Positions 7,995 to 15,848 of a stretch of DNA of 62,821 nucleotides are shown in pieces. Below the pieces are notes generated by a model, which did not search any database, was not told the DNA's origin, and saw only the letters and a list, made by a program, of their open reading frames with translations. The position numbers and the translations under genes are program-made. The DNA comes from DYEP01 sp040755615 (GTDB lineage Bacteria > Bacillota > Sulfobacillia > DUSP01 > DYEP01). The stretch lies in contig JBFMAL010000014.1 of assembly GCA_040755615.1 (NCBI GenBank), forward strand, positions 1 to 62,821, written 5' to 3'. Numbering within the stretch: the stretch's first letter is position 1; each line of letters starts with the position of its first letter.

Positions 7995-9503
7995 ATGATC
8001 AGCCAGGATATAGTCTTTTCGTGGCTCCCTGTATTGGCGGTCATTGTACCTCTCGTCGGTACACTCGTTATTTATATGGTGGAATACCGTTCGTGGAGAC
8101 TTAGAAATGCTTTGTCGGTGGTGACCGCTGCCATTACGCTCATCGTCGTCTTGGACATGTACCCGGCTATAAGGGCGGGTAAGATCATCGAGGCCAATTT
8201 CCCGCGGATCATACCCCCTTTGGGGATGTCTTTCCGCGTGGACCCGCTGGGCTTTTTGCTTGCAGTAACCACCGCCTTCATCTGGCTTATGGTGACGCTT
8301 TACTCGCTCGAGTACATGAGCCACGAACACCACAAGAACAGGTACTACCCCTTCCTTATACTGACGCTCTCGGGCTGCCTGGGAGTGGTGCTGACCGGAG
8401 ACCTGTTCAGCCTGTTTGTGTTCTTTGAACTTATGTCCCTGACTGCGTTTGTGCTTGTAATACACGAGGAGACGCCCGAAGCCATGAGGGCCGGCTTCAA
8501 GTACCTGGTCATGACCATCGTGGGTTCGCTCGCGCTGTTCTTTGCTATAGTGGTAACTTACGAACTTGCAGGTACTTTGAAGTTCTCCCCGAACGGGTTC
8601 TTCTTTGACACGTCGCTTCTTTCGTTCCTTGGATTCCTCGGGTATATCGTGGGATTCGGAGTGAAGGCGGGCATGGTGCCGCTTCACGTGTGGCTGCCCG
8701 ACGCGCACCCCGTGGCGCCGTCTCCGGCCAGCGCGCTGCTTTCAGGACTCATGATCAAGACGGGCGCCTACGGGCTTTTGCGGGTCATATACAACGTCTA
8801 CGGTGCCGACCTCATACAGGCGATGGGCTGGTACAACATACTGATATGGGCTGCGGCGATCACCATCTTTCTCGGTTCCGCAGTCGCCATCGTACAGGAC
8901 GATATTAAGCGGCGGCTCGCGTACTCAAGCATCGGGCAGATGGGCTACATCCTCCTTGGCATGGGGCTGTTTACACAGAGCGCCCTCGTAGGTGACATTT
9001 TTCACATCTTCTCGCACGCGTTCATGAAGTCTACCCTGTTTTTGTGCGCCGGAGCCATCATCTACAAGACGGGGCTCAGAAAGATCAAGGACCTGGCAGG
9101 CATCGGGAAGAAAATGCCCATCACCATGGGCGCGTTCACCACCGCCGCCATGGCGATGATCGGCATACCGCCCCTGAACGGCTTTATATCCAAGTGGAAC
9201 CTGTCTTTAGGCGCGCTTCAGGCGGGAAAGCCCTTTTTCGTATTCCTTCTGCTGGTGTCTTCGCTCATGAACATGATCTATTACGCGCCCATCATCATCA
9301 CGGCGTTCATGTCGGGAGATCACATCAATGACGACCACGCCGAGCACGAGACGGACAAAAAGCGGAGGCTGTTTGGGGAAGTGCCGCCCGCCATGCTGAT
9401 CCCTATGGTCATACTGGCGCTGGGGTGCCTGGTGTTCGACCTGTTCCCTGAGAACCTACCGCTGTACCTGGCGACGCTTTCGGCGAGGTTGCTGTTTAGA
9501 TAA
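7995..9503 (+). CDS. NuoL/N-type antiporter subunit (MrpD/MrpA family), second of three
   Basis: This 502-residue protein has about 14 helices. Glu145 in FVFFELMSL and Lys224 in GFGVKAGMVPLHVWLP are the expected TM5 and TM7 charges, followed by DAHPVAPSPASALLSG. It is another ion-translocating subunit of the same membrane complex. It is separated from the preceding gene by 30 nt, with GGAGG 16 nt before the ATG. A hydrophilic His/Asp/Glu-rich loop (about residues 440-455, DDHAEHETDKKRR) sits near the C-terminus. Whether it replaces the N-terminal part of MrpA or is an extra copy cannot be told from sequence alone. Confidence 0.88.
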   Translation: MISQDIVFSWLPVLAVIVPLVGTLVIYMVEYRSWRLRNALSVVTAAITLIVVLDMYPAIRAGKIIEANFPRIIPPLGMSFRVDPLGFLLAVTTAFIWLMVTLYSLEYMSHEHHKNRYYPFLILTLSGCLGVVLTGDLFSLFVFFELMSLTAFVLVIHEETPEAMRAGFKYLVMTIVGSLALFFAIVVTYELAGTLKFSPNGFFFDTSLLSFLGFLGYIVGFGVKAGMVPLHVWLPDAHPVAPSPASALLSGLMIKTGAYGLLRVIYNVYGADLIQAMGWYNILIWAAAITIFLGSAVAIVQDDIKRRLAYSSIGQMGYILLGMGLFTQSALVGDIFHIFSHAFMKSTLFLCAGAIIYKTGLRKIKDLAGIGKKMPITMGAFTTAAMAMIGIPPLNGFISKWNLSLGALQAGKPFFVFLLLVSSLMNMIYYAPIIITAFMSGDHINDDHAEHETDKKRRLFGEVPPAMLIPMVILALGCLVFDLFPENLPLYLATLSARLLFR

Positions 9504-9511
9504 CCGGGCAG

Positions 9512-11803
9512 GTGATTTCGTTGGCAGCTGGGCCATCATATACAGTTGAACAGGCAGTGGTAATCGAGGCGACAAGCGCGCTGCCGCTCCTTGCTGTGGT
9601 CGTGCCTATGCTTGGCGCCGTCGCGCTGGTGTGGGCGGCCAGGCGTTCGGAGAAGGCTCGGAATGCTGTGGCGGTGCTTTCAAGTCTCCTGGCTGCGCTC
9701 TTTGTGTTCGCCATGGCGCCGTTTGTCAAAGAGGGCACCGTCGTGTTCAGCATCGGGAGTTTCATGGGATACCCGATCGGCTTCCGGGTGGACGGGTTCG
9801 CGTTTATCGTGTCGGCGCTCGCTTCTTTCGTGTGGTGCGCCGCCACGCTGTTTTCCGTTGAGTACATGGAGCATGAGCACGCTCGCTCCAGATACTACCT
9901 TTTTCTCCTGGTCACTTTAGGATGCACGCTGGGCGTGTTCATGGCACGGGATCTTCTGACGCTGTTTTTGTTCTTTGAGCTCATGACCTTCTCTTCATAT
10001 ATCCTCGTCATCCACGAGCAGAACGCCGAGTCGTTCGCCGCAGGAGACGTCTACCTTTACATGGGCGTGTTCGGAGGGCTGGCGCTGCTGTTTGGCATCA
10101 TGCTCCTGTATTATTACGCAGGCACGGTCGAGCTCTCGCCAATGCTTGACAAGATACTCCGCGGCGGAGGCAACCCGTACTTCCTCGCAGTGCTGTTCGC
10201 GCTCGGCTTTGGCACCAAGGCGGGCATGATGCCTCTTCACATCTGGCTGCCCAAGGCGCACCCTGTGGCGCCGTCGCCAGCCAGCGCGCTGCTTTCGGGC
10301 ATACTCATAAAGGCCGGCGCGTACGGGCTGACCCGGTGCCTTCTTCTGATCTTCACGTCCGCCCACGGCGATGACCTGGCGCTTCGGGTCTCATCCATGC
10401 TGGGTTATGCGGTGCTGTGGATCGGGCAGGTGACCATGCTGCTTGCGGCGCTCATGGCGCTGCTTCAGACGAACGTAAAGAGGATCCTCGCTTACAGCAG
10501 TGTGAGCCAGATGGGATACATCCTAACCGCCCTCGGGATCGCCGGTTACCTGGGTCACGAGGGCGCCATGGGTTTTGGCGCGGCGCTTTACCACATGGTG
10601 AACCACGGGCTGTTCAAGGCCACTGCGTTTATGGCGGTGGGTTCCATGTACATCCGCACACATGAACTTGACCTCCGAAAGCTCGGGGGGCTTTATCGCA
10701 GGTTCCCGTTTACGTCGGCGATATATGTGTGTGCGTTCCTGGCCATCACGGGATTTCCCGGACTGAACGGTTTTGCGTCAAAGACGCTGATCCACCACGC
10801 AATAGTTGAGGCGGAACACGTCACGCACAACCACATGCTGCTTTACGCTGAACGGGTGTTTACGCTCACGTCCGCTCTCACCGCCTGCTATTTCATCAAG
10901 CTGGGGACTGCGTTTTTCGGCCCGGAGAGAGGGCACGCTCCGCACGGCAGCGAGTCCTGGTCAACCCGGATCGCCCTGGGCGCGCTGGCACTGGTCATGC
11001 TCGCCATCGGCATATTCCCAGAGTACCTGCTGGAACGCTGGGTGGTGCCCACAGCCGCTTCTTTCGGGCTCACCGGGCACGCGCTGTCCGAACTGGCCCA
11101 CGCCCACTTCTTCGAATGGGAGAGCATACAGCATGTGCTCATCCCTCTGGGCGCGGCGGTGATGCTGTTTGTTTTCGGAACGCGCTTTAGGCTATTTGAA
11201 ATCAAGCCTCCGGTATGGCTCAGCGTGGAGTACCTGGTGTACCGACCGCTCGTGCAGCTGGGCGGGCTGGCCTGCCAGGTGCTGGGCGTCAGGTGCAATG
11301 CGGGCGTGTTGTGGGCGTACGATGAAGCGGGAAGGCTGTCGCACGCTATAACCCGCCACGTGGTGGGTCTTGACACCGCCATCGAGTCAGGTTACCAGAG
11401 GGTGGCGGCGGATTCGCGGGCGCTGATCAGTGGCGCGACCACCCTCGACCAGGGTATTGACGGCACGTATGACTCCGTAGGACGGCAGGCGAAGGACCTG
11501 GCGAGCGTGACCGGACAGTTTGACCGCTCCCTGAACATAGGATACGAGCGTACAGCGGAGGTGTCAAAGGGATTGGTGACAGGCGCCACGTCCCTTGACC
11601 GGTCCATCAGCGCGGGTTATGAAAAGGGGGCGGAGGCGTCAAGAAGCGCTGTGAGGGGCGCTGCGGACGCTGAGGCTTCGAGCGAGTCGAAGCGGCCTTC
11701 ACAGCCTCTCTGGTCCGCGTGGAACCTGAACTTCGCCGCGCTGCTTTTAGCCGGAGTGCTCATGATAGTATTTATGATATTCTTGCTTTATGGCAAGGCT
11801 TGA
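9512..11803 (+). CDS. NuoL-like antiporter subunit with a C-terminal helical-repeat tail
   Basis: This 763-residue protein is the third and largest antiporter-like subunit. Glu156 (FLFFELMTF) and Lys236 (GFGTKAGMMPLHIWLP) are conserved. Asp of the usual WLPDAH is Lys here (WLPKAH). The helical core ends near residue 560. A hydrophilic segment at 617-715 carries three or four repeats of about 32 residues with the pattern LDxxIxxGYxxxAxxSRxLxxGATxLD. A last membrane helix follows at about 738-758. NuoL also has a C-terminal extension ending in a helix, but this repeat is not part of the usual family. It is the last gene of the operon, 8 nt after its neighbour. The start is GTG 9512, or possibly TTG 9521. 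Confidence 0.85.
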   Translation: MISLAAGPSYTVEQAVVIEATSALPLLAVVVPMLGAVALVWAARRSEKARNAVAVLSSLLAALFVFAMAPFVKEGTVVFSIGSFMGYPIGFRVDGFAFIVSALASFVWCAATLFSVEYMEHEHARSRYYLFLLVTLGCTLGVFMARDLLTLFLFFELMTFSSYILVIHEQNAESFAAGDVYLYMGVFGGLALLFGIMLLYYYAGTVELSPMLDKILRGGGNPYFLAVLFALGFGTKAGMMPLHIWLPKAHPVAPSPASALLSGILIKAGAYGLTRCLLLIFTSAHGDDLALRVSSMLGYAVLWIGQVTMLLAALMALLQTNVKRILAYSSVSQMGYILTALGIAGYLGHEGAMGFGAALYHMVNHGLFKATAFMAVGSMYIRTHELDLRKLGGLYRRFPFTSAIYVCAFLAITGFPGLNGFASKTLIHHAIVEAEHVTHNHMLLYAERVFTLTSALTACYFIKLGTAFFGPERGHAPHGSESWSTRIALGALALVMLAIGIFPEYLLERWVVPTAASFGLTGHALSELAHAHFFEWESIQHVLIPLGAAVMLFVFGTRFRLFEIKPPVWLSVEYLVYRPLVQLGGLACQVLGVRCNAGVLWAYDEAGRLSHAITRHVVGLDTAIESGYQRVAADSRALISGATTLDQGIDGTYDSVGRQAKDLASVTGQFDRSLNIGYERTAEVSKGLVTGATSLDRSISAGYEKGAEASRSAVRGAADAEASSESKRPSQPLWSAWNLNFAALLLAGVLMIVFMIFLLYGKA

Positions 11804-11886
11804 TTGTCTGAGCGTGAAGAAAGAGCGTGTTTTGGGGCACACTCTAAGGTAGATTCCCGTGATTTACTTTGGAGGTGTGCCAGATC

Positions 11887-13296
11887 ATGAAGAAAGCAGC
11901 GCTGGCGCTGCTCGTCTTGTGCGCGGCCGCAGCATTTTCCGGCTGTCCTTTCAGGCGTGCGCCCGCAGTGAAAGCCGACCGGACGGTGGAGACCGACGTG
12001 GTGGTTGTAGGTGGGGGCGCTGCGGGGCTTGCAGCGGCTATTGAAGCAGTGGACAACGGCGCCCGGGTGATCCTGGTGGAGAAAACTGCGGCGCTCGGTG
12101 GCACTACGCTCAGGGCAGGCGGGGGCATCGATGCGGCCGAGTCGCCCGTGCAGAAGCAGCAGAACGTGAATTACCCGGTAAGCCAGTACGAAGAAGACGT
12201 ATTCCGATATGGCGAAGAAAAGGCAAACCGCGAGCTCACGGCCATCCTTGCCAGGGACTCGGCCTCGGCGATAGAATGGCTGATGTCGCTCGGGATGCCG
12301 CTCGTCCTGGCAGACCCGGAGCGCTACCCGTCAAGGCACAGGGTGCCTGAGGGCAGCTTCGGGGCTGAGCTCATAAAGCTCTTGGCTTCGGTCGCTGCTG
12401 ACAAGGGTGTCAACGTGCGCACCGAGGAGCGCGCCACCGACATCATCCAGGATTCAAAGGGCGTGGTTACCGGCGTCAAGACCATAGGGAAGGACGGGAA
12501 AACCACTTATTTCAAGGCGAAGGCCACGGTGATTGCCACCGGAGGGTTCGGCGCTGACGCAAGCCTCATAGAACGCTTCGCTAAAGACTGGGCAGGGATC
12601 AGGACCAACCTGGTCGCCCCGTCTTCTACTGGAGACGGCATCCGCATGGCGGAGGCGATAGGCGCGGATCTCACCCACATGCAATATATCCAGGGGTTTC
12701 CTACGGTGACTGAAAAGGGTGCCACGCTGCGCGGACTTGAGCCTGCAGGCGCCATCTTGGTGAACCGGTCGGGCGAGCGTTTTGTGAACGAGACAGCCAA
12801 AGGCGTGACAGTCGCTGCGGCCATGCTCAGGCAGGAAGGTAAGACCGCGTTCTTGCTGATGGACGGAAAGTTCGCGAATCAAGCTGCAGTGAAGACCGCC
12901 AGGGATCAGGGCGTGCTGCTGGAAGCGGAGACGCTTGATGAGCTGGCGGGCAAGATGAACGTGGACGCGGCCAGGCTGAAAGCCGCTGTGGACGAGTATA
13001 ACAGAGGGCAGGAGACGGGAAATGACAGGTTCGGAAGGAGCACGTTCCCTGCAAGGCTTGAGGACGCGCCCTGGCTCGCGGTACAGGTGTTTCCTGCGGC
13101 ATATGCGACTCTGGGCGGGGTAAGGGTCAACCAGGACGCGCAGGCGCTAAAGAACGCAAGGCCCATAAGCGGCCTCTTCGCTGCGGGCGAAGTGGTCGGC
13201 GGTATCTTCGGCGCAGATAAGTTCGGCGTTTCCACCACCACGGCCGCCATCGTGTTCGGCCGGCTGGCGGGAAGGAACGCCGCCCGTGCGAAGTGA
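11887..13296 (+). CDS. Exported lipoprotein, flavocytochrome-c/fumarate-reductase-type FAD protein
   Basis: This is 469 residues from ATG 11887, 10 nt after GGAGGTG. An earlier TTG at 11869 lies upstream of that site and is less likely. Residues 1-20 form a lipoprotein signal with FSGC as lipobox, so the protein should be anchored outside the membrane. GGGAAGLAAAIEA (about 42-54) is the FAD dinucleotide fold. RHRVPEGSFGAELIKLL and RFVNE, together with the end GLFAAGEVVGGIFGADKFG, mark the FAD_binding_2 family. The cap-domain loop that in fumarate reductases reads NExTTRD reads NETAKGV here, so the catalytic Arg appears absent. There is no fused FMN_bind or haem domain. It probably receives electrons from the FMN proteins encoded next to it; the substrate is unknown. 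Confidence 0.8.
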   Translation: MKKAALALLVLCAAAAFSGCPFRRAPAVKADRTVETDVVVVGGGAAGLAAAIEAVDNGARVILVEKTAALGGTTLRAGGGIDAAESPVQKQQNVNYPVSQYEEDVFRYGEEKANRELTAILARDSASAIEWLMSLGMPLVLADPERYPSRHRVPEGSFGAELIKLLASVAADKGVNVRTEERATDIIQDSKGVVTGVKTIGKDGKTTYFKAKATVIATGGFGADASLIERFAKDWAGIRTNLVAPSSTGDGIRMAEAIGADLTHMQYIQGFPTVTEKGATLRGLEPAGAILVNRSGERFVNETAKGVTVAAAMLRQEGKTAFLLMDGKFANQAAVKTARDQGVLLEAETLDELAGKMNVDAARLKAAVDEYNRGQETGNDRFGRSTFPARLEDAPWLAVQVFPAAYATLGGVRVNQDAQALKNARPISGLFAAGEVVGGIFGADKFGVSTTTAAIVFGRLAGRNAARAK

Positions 13297-13669
13297 CTGG
13301 GAGGGACGGTCCCGGGCGGGCCGTCCCGTTACCCTGGATGCCGTCCTCATTTTCCTTTTGCTTTCCGTGGCTGCCAGCCTTCTGCTGGTGCAAAAGCTCG
13401 CGTCAAGCAGTGGGACAAGCCAGTTCTTGGTCGTTGAGTGCGGCACCGCCCAGGTATATAATACCCCGTGGGATGATAAGGGTGTTTACACGTTCTCCGG
13501 CCCCCTGGGCGAGAGCCGTTTGGAGCTGACGGAAGCCGGAGCGAGGATGGTGAGTTCACCGTGCCCGGACAAGATCTGCATAGAAATGGGCATAATCGAC
13601 AGGCCCGGCCAGGCGGTGGTGTGCATTCCAAACCGCATCGTGATAAGGGTCTCGCGAGGCAGAGAATGA
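13286..13669 (+). CDS. Membrane-anchored NusG-domain-II protein (EetA-like)
   Basis: This 127-residue protein has one N-terminal membrane helix (about 17-36) and an extracytoplasmic domain. The end SPCPDKICIEMGIIDRPGQ followed by VVCIPNRIVI is the NusG_II (PF07009) signature, with three conserved cysteines. Such proteins occur beside Gx transporter-family proteins in Gram-positive extracellular electron-transfer loci, where the equivalent is called EetA; the role there is not biochemically settled. It starts with GTG 13286, overlapping the flavoprotein gene by 11 nt, and overlaps the next gene by 4 nt. Confidence 0.78.
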   Translation: MRSDWEGRSRAGRPVTLDAVLIFLLLSVAASLLLVQKLASSSGTSQFLVVECGTAQVYNTPWDDKGVYTFSGPLGESRLELTEAGARMVSSPCPDKICIEMGIIDRPGQAVVCIPNRIVIRVSRGRE

Positions 13670-14181
13670 GCACGTTCAAACTGGTGTATCTCGCGGTGCT
13701 GACCAGTCTGGCCCTGGGACTTCACGCCTTTGAGGCGTACTTGCCCGTGCCATATCTGTTCCCCGGGGCAAAACTCGGCCTTGCCAACATCGTCGCGCTC
13801 TATACCCTCGCCAGCATAGGGCTTTCCGAGGCGTTGCTCGTGAACGTACTGAGGTCCGTGCTCGGAGGGATGGTCAGCGGCACCTTCCTGAACATCGGCT
13901 TCTTTTTGAGCTTCTCCGGGGCGGTCACGTCCATCCTCGTCATGGGGCTGCTGCAGAAGGCCGCTCGCGGCGCGCTGAGCCTTATGGGGGTGAGCATTGC
14001 AGGTGCGGTCACCCACAACGTGACGCAGCTTCTCGTCGCATCGCTGATCCTGCGGCACGCCGGGCTGTTCTTCTACCTCCCTTATCTTTTGTTCTTCGCC
14101 ATACCCACAGGGATGTTCGTCGGATTTGTTGCAGGCAAATTGAAGGATATTGGTGCTAGACTGGTGAATAGTCTCACATAG
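13666..14181 (+). CDS. Gx transporter-family membrane protein (EetB-like)
   Basis: This 171-residue protein has about five membrane helices. FPGAKLGLANIVALYTL (residues about 32-48) and the Gly-rich SVLGGMVSGTFLNIGFFLSF are the conserved blocks of the Gx_transp family, often annotated as heptaprenyl diphosphate synthase component I. In Listeria-type extracellular electron-transfer clusters this is EetB, paired with the NusG_II protein exactly as here. It starts with ATG 13666, overlapping the upstream stop by 4 nt. It probably works with its neighbour in membrane quinone or flavin electron transfer; this is inferred from the pairing. Confidence 0.78.
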   Translation: MSTFKLVYLAVLTSLALGLHAFEAYLPVPYLFPGAKLGLANIVALYTLASIGLSEALLVNVLRSVLGGMVSGTFLNIGFFLSFSGAVTSILVMGLLQKAARGALSLMGVSIAGAVTHNVTQLLVASLILRHAGLFFYLPYLLFFAIPTGMFVGFVAGKLKDIGARLVNSLT

Positions 14182-14256
14182 CACAAAGCGGTTCATACAC
14201 AAAATGCCAGTATTTTTCTGCACGGAGGGCAGTGGAGACCTTAAGGAGGGAAAGCC

Positions 14257-15735
14257 GTGTCAACCGGAGGGGTTAAGTACAACTTCAAAGAGATCGTAAG
14301 ACTGGCTGTCATCCTGGCGATTTTTGCTGGCGTGGCAGCTGCGGCCCTGACCTGGACAAACCAGAAGACGGCAGGTGTCATCGAAGAGAGGCAGCAACAG
14401 CAGCTGGCCAGGACGCTCCAGGTGGTGCTGCCGGACGCGGAGCAGTTCGTAGAAGTCGAGAAGGAAGGCGCCAAGTTTTATGTTGGCAAGAAGGCCGGCA
14501 AGGACGTAGGTGTGGTGATCCAGGCGGAAGGCACGGGTTACGGCGGGCCGGTCAAGTTGCTGGTAGGAGTCACAATGGAAGGCAGGATAGTGGCGGTCGC
14601 CATCACCGACCTGCTTGAGACCCCCGGCATCGGCACGAAGGTCAACGACGCCTCATTTCTCGGTCAGTTCGTAGGCAAGAACACCGGGGACCCGGTCACC
14701 CTGGGTCAGGACATAAATGCGGTATCGGGCGCAACCATTTCCTCAAGGGCTGTCGCATCGGCTGTGAAGAACGCTCTGACTCGTTTCGGTGTGGCGTTCC
14801 TCGGCCAGGAAGCGCCGCAGGATGACGTCATCGACATAACAAAGCTGGCCGACGGCACATACCTCGGCGAGGGCCAGGGATTCCAGTCCAAGATCAAGGT
14901 GGCGGTCAAGGTCGAGGGCGGTCGCATTGTTGACATCGACATCCTCTCGCACGGTGATACGCCCGGCATATCAGACCACGCGTTCAATACGGTACCCGAA
15001 GCGATCATAGCCAAACAGTCGGTGGAAGTGGACGCGGCTTCAGGCGCCACGTTCTCCAGCATGGGGATTATGGAAGCGGTAAAGAACGCGCTGGCCTCCG
15101 AGCCCACAGCGGGACCCGTGCCTGCGGAGCCCAAAGAACCGGAAAAGCCCGCGATAGATATAAGCAAGTTGAAGGACGGCAGGTATGAAGGCGAAGCGAA
15201 GGGATTTGTGAGCACTGTGCGGGTGGCGGTGACGGTCTCGGGCGGCAAGATCACCGCTGTCGAGGTGCTCTCGCATGGAGATACCCAGGGTATCGCGGAT
15301 AACGCCATATCCAAAATCCCCGGGGCCATCGTAGCCAGCCAGAGCATAGACGTGGACGTGGTATCGGGCGCCACTGGAACGAGCAAGGGCATCATCGAAG
15401 CGGTCAGGGCAGCGCTTATGGCAGAACCGAAGACCGCAGATAACCCTGCACCCCCGCCCGGACCCAGCGGCTACAAGGACGGCACGTACGAAGGCGAAGG
15501 CAAGGGCTACGGCGGCATTATCCGCGTGAGTGTGACCGTCTCGGGAGGCAAGATTACCCGGGTCGAAGTGCTCGCCCACTCGGATACACCGGGCATCTCA
15601 GATAAGGCCATAGAGCAGATCCCCGCAGCGATCGTCAGCGCACAGAGCGCGGACGTGGATGCTGTTTCGGGTGCGACGCTCACGAGCAAAGGCATAAAGG
15701 ACGCAGTGGTTGACGCGCTCAGCAAAGCGAAATAG
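14257..15735 (+). CDS. Exported protein with four FMN_bind (flavinylation) domains
   Basis: This 492-residue protein starts at GTG 14257 after AAGGAGGG. A signal/anchor helix (about 14-31) is followed by four FMN_bind domains ending near residues 175, 278, 390 and 490. Each contains the Ser-Gly-Ala-Thr acceptor motif to whose Thr ApbE attaches FMN: SGATISS, SGATFSS, SGATGTS and SGATLTS. The first resembles RnfG most; the last three are close repeats of each other (HGDTPGIS or a variant). Acid/Pro-rich linkers join them. A chain of four covalent FMNs outside the membrane would act as an electron wire towards the flavoprotein encoded upstream. No ApbE transferase gene is in the window. A terminator follows. 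Confidence 0.88.
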   Translation: MSTGGVKYNFKEIVRLAVILAIFAGVAAAALTWTNQKTAGVIEERQQQQLARTLQVVLPDAEQFVEVEKEGAKFYVGKKAGKDVGVVIQAEGTGYGGPVKLLVGVTMEGRIVAVAITDLLETPGIGTKVNDASFLGQFVGKNTGDPVTLGQDINAVSGATISSRAVASAVKNALTRFGVAFLGQEAPQDDVIDITKLADGTYLGEGQGFQSKIKVAVKVEGGRIVDIDILSHGDTPGISDHAFNTVPEAIIAKQSVEVDAASGATFSSMGIMEAVKNALASEPTAGPVPAEPKEPEKPAIDISKLKDGRYEGEAKGFVSTVRVAVTVSGGKITAVEVLSHGDTQGIADNAISKIPGAIVASQSIDVDVVSGATGTSKGIIEAVRAALMAEPKTADNPAPPPGPSGYKDGTYEGEGKGYGGIIRVSVTVSGGKITRVEVLAHSDTPGISDKAIEQIPAAIVSAQSADVDAVSGATLTSKGIKDAVVDALSKAK

Positions 15736-15751
15736 ACAAAGGCCGAAACCC

Positions 15752-15787
15752 GGGGGTGTGGGGTGCAGGACCTCACGCCCCCTTTTT
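15752..15787 (+). terminator. Rho-independent terminator after the FMN-protein gene
   Basis: A 13-bp imperfect stem (GGGGGTGTGGGGT against ACCTCACGCCCCC) with a 5-nt loop is followed by TTTTT. It ends the 11.9-15.7 kb electron-transfer unit. Confidence 0.8.
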
Positions 15788-15848
15788 GCAGGATATTGAA
15801 GAGTCAGGTAGAAGTTGTGTTAACTGTCATCTCCAGGAGCTGTAGCGC

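Noticed and set aside
7908..8708. 266-codon minus-strand frame across two antiporter genes
   Set aside because: It is His/Glu/Arg-rich shadow sequence opposite highly conserved membrane-protein genes.
4050..11803. A membrane-bound hydrogenase or complex I operon
   Set aside because: No large or small hydrogenase-like subunit, Fe-S subunit or NuoH-like gene is present. All genes are antiporter-module subunits.
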